This document shows positions 24,002 through 24,469 of a DNA stretch of 24,469 nucleotides, one piece after another. The position numbers and the translations under genes are program-made. The first letter of the stretch is position 1, and every line of letters starts with the position of its first letter. The stretch is from CAZISM01 sp964541895 (lineage in GTDB: Bacteria; Zhuqueibacterota; Zhuqueibacteria; Residuimicrobiales; Residuimicrobiaceae), in contig CAZISM010000082.1 of assembly GCA_964541895.1 (NCBI GenBank), positions 1 through 24,469 of the forward strand, read 5' to 3'. The notes beneath the pieces are model-generated. The model made no database searches, had not been told where the DNA came from, and saw only the letters and a program-made list of their open reading frames with translations.

Positions 24002-24469
24002 CTAGCGGACAACCATCATCCTCAATTTCCGTGTCTGCTGCGTGCTTTGGAGACGGCACACGTAAATACCTGAAGGGGCCAGGGAAGCATCCCACCGTAG
24101 ACGATGAGATCCGGCCGGCCAAAGCCCGTCTGCCAGCAGGGCCACGCGGCGGCCCAACAGATCATATACCGCCAGCTCGATCACCTGCGCTTGCGGCAGC
24201 GCAAAGGGCACAATCGTTTCCGCATTAAAGGGATTGGGATAATTCTGTTGCAGAGCAAACTCTGACACCCCGACAGCAGCCGCTGCGGCGACGCCGGTCG
24301 TCACAACACTTTTCCTGACCGCGCGCAAATCATCAAAATAGAGCTTGCCGCTCCAGGCCGATCCGTCATCGCGGGTGAGTTGAAAGCTGTCGATGTTGAG
24401 CTGGCTGCTGCTGAAATGGCCGTCACCGAGCCAGGTGCCGAACGAAGCCGGATCGCTCAACTTCCACTC
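24002..24469 (-). CDS. C-terminal part of a secreted protein with T9SS sorting tail (5' truncated by window edge)
   Basis: The frame is open to the window edge (156 codons including the stop), so the start lies outside. An internal TTG at 24460 is not a credible start, because in-frame residues EWK continue before it. Residues 1-48 (WKLSDPASFGTWLGDG, then SAWSGKLYFDDLRAV) look like the last strands of a CBM11/galactose-binding-like jelly roll, where a 'G-LYFDDLR' ending is common. A linker follows, then a type A sorting domain (QQNYPNPFNAET, LAVYDLLGRRV, APSGIYVCRLQ). The complete protein is probably a large secreted enzyme or binding protein exported through SprA. The catalytic part is not visible. 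Confidence 0.85.
   Translation of the reverse strand, partial: EWKLSDPASFGTWLGDGHFSSSQLNIDSFQLTRDDGSAWSGKLYFDDLRAVRKSVVTTGVAAAAAVGVSEFALQQNYPNPFNAETIVPFALPQAQVIELAVYDLLGRRVALLADGLWPAGSHRLRWDASLAPSGIYVCRLQSTQQTRKLRMMVVR

Noticed and set aside
1..24469. CRISPR arrays, insertion sequences, tRNA or rRNA genes, phage or integration sites
   Set aside because: I found no regularly spaced direct repeats, transposase or integrase coding frames, tRNA-like cloverleaf sequences or rRNA segments in the window.

Overview
The window looks like chromosomal DNA from a Gram-negative bacterium of the Fibrobacterota-Chlorobiota-Bacteroidota (FCB) superphylum. A Calditrichota/KSB1-like or Ignavibacteria-like lineage is the best guess. 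The grounds are a full-length SprA (outer-membrane translocon of the type IX secretion system, T9SS), four secreted proteins ending in the 'YPNPFN' type A sorting domain, a Reg_prop/Y_Y_Y sensor, and an LptF/LptG pair. The phylum is an inference from protein style; no rRNA or tRNA gene is present.

Layout. Positions 1-10857 hold a minus-strand series. Read in transcription order it is sprA (10857 to 3187), an M28/glutaminyl-cyclase-like enzyme (to 2209), prmA (to 1343), a small exported protein resembling DUF4390 (to 661), and a truncated exported protein with a carboxypeptidase-regulatory-like domain that runs off the left edge. The stop and start codons of the M28 gene and prmA overlap as ATGA, and the next gene starts 16 bases after the prmA stop, so at least these three are probably one operon. 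A 368-base divergent intergenic region (10858-11225) separates sprA from plus-strand lptF-lptG (11226-13666), which also share an ATGA overlap.

Positions 13688-20153 hold three convergent minus-strand genes for large secreted proteins, each with a signal peptide and a T9SS sorting tail: a GHL10-family glycoside hydrolase with Fn3-like domains, a DUF3160 protein, and an Esterase D/enterochelin-esterase-like hydrolase with an E-set domain. Upstream of them is a 1169-residue sensor (20325-23834): two-component-type beta propeller, Y_Y_Y domain, one membrane segment, coiled coil and a SpoIIE/PP2C phosphatase instead of a histidine kinase. The right edge holds the C-terminal part of a fourth T9SS cargo protein.

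Taken together, the window joins an export machine (SprA), its cargo, an LPS transporter that supplies the outer-membrane surface, and a possible cargo-processing enzyme. Two of the cargo proteins appear to have glutamine directly after the predicted signal-peptidase site, and the gene beside sprA looks like a glutaminyl cyclase. The most unusual sequence is inside SprA: a roughly 535-residue insert containing eight tandem modules of about 53 residues, highly charged and helical in character, placed between beta-barrel segments.
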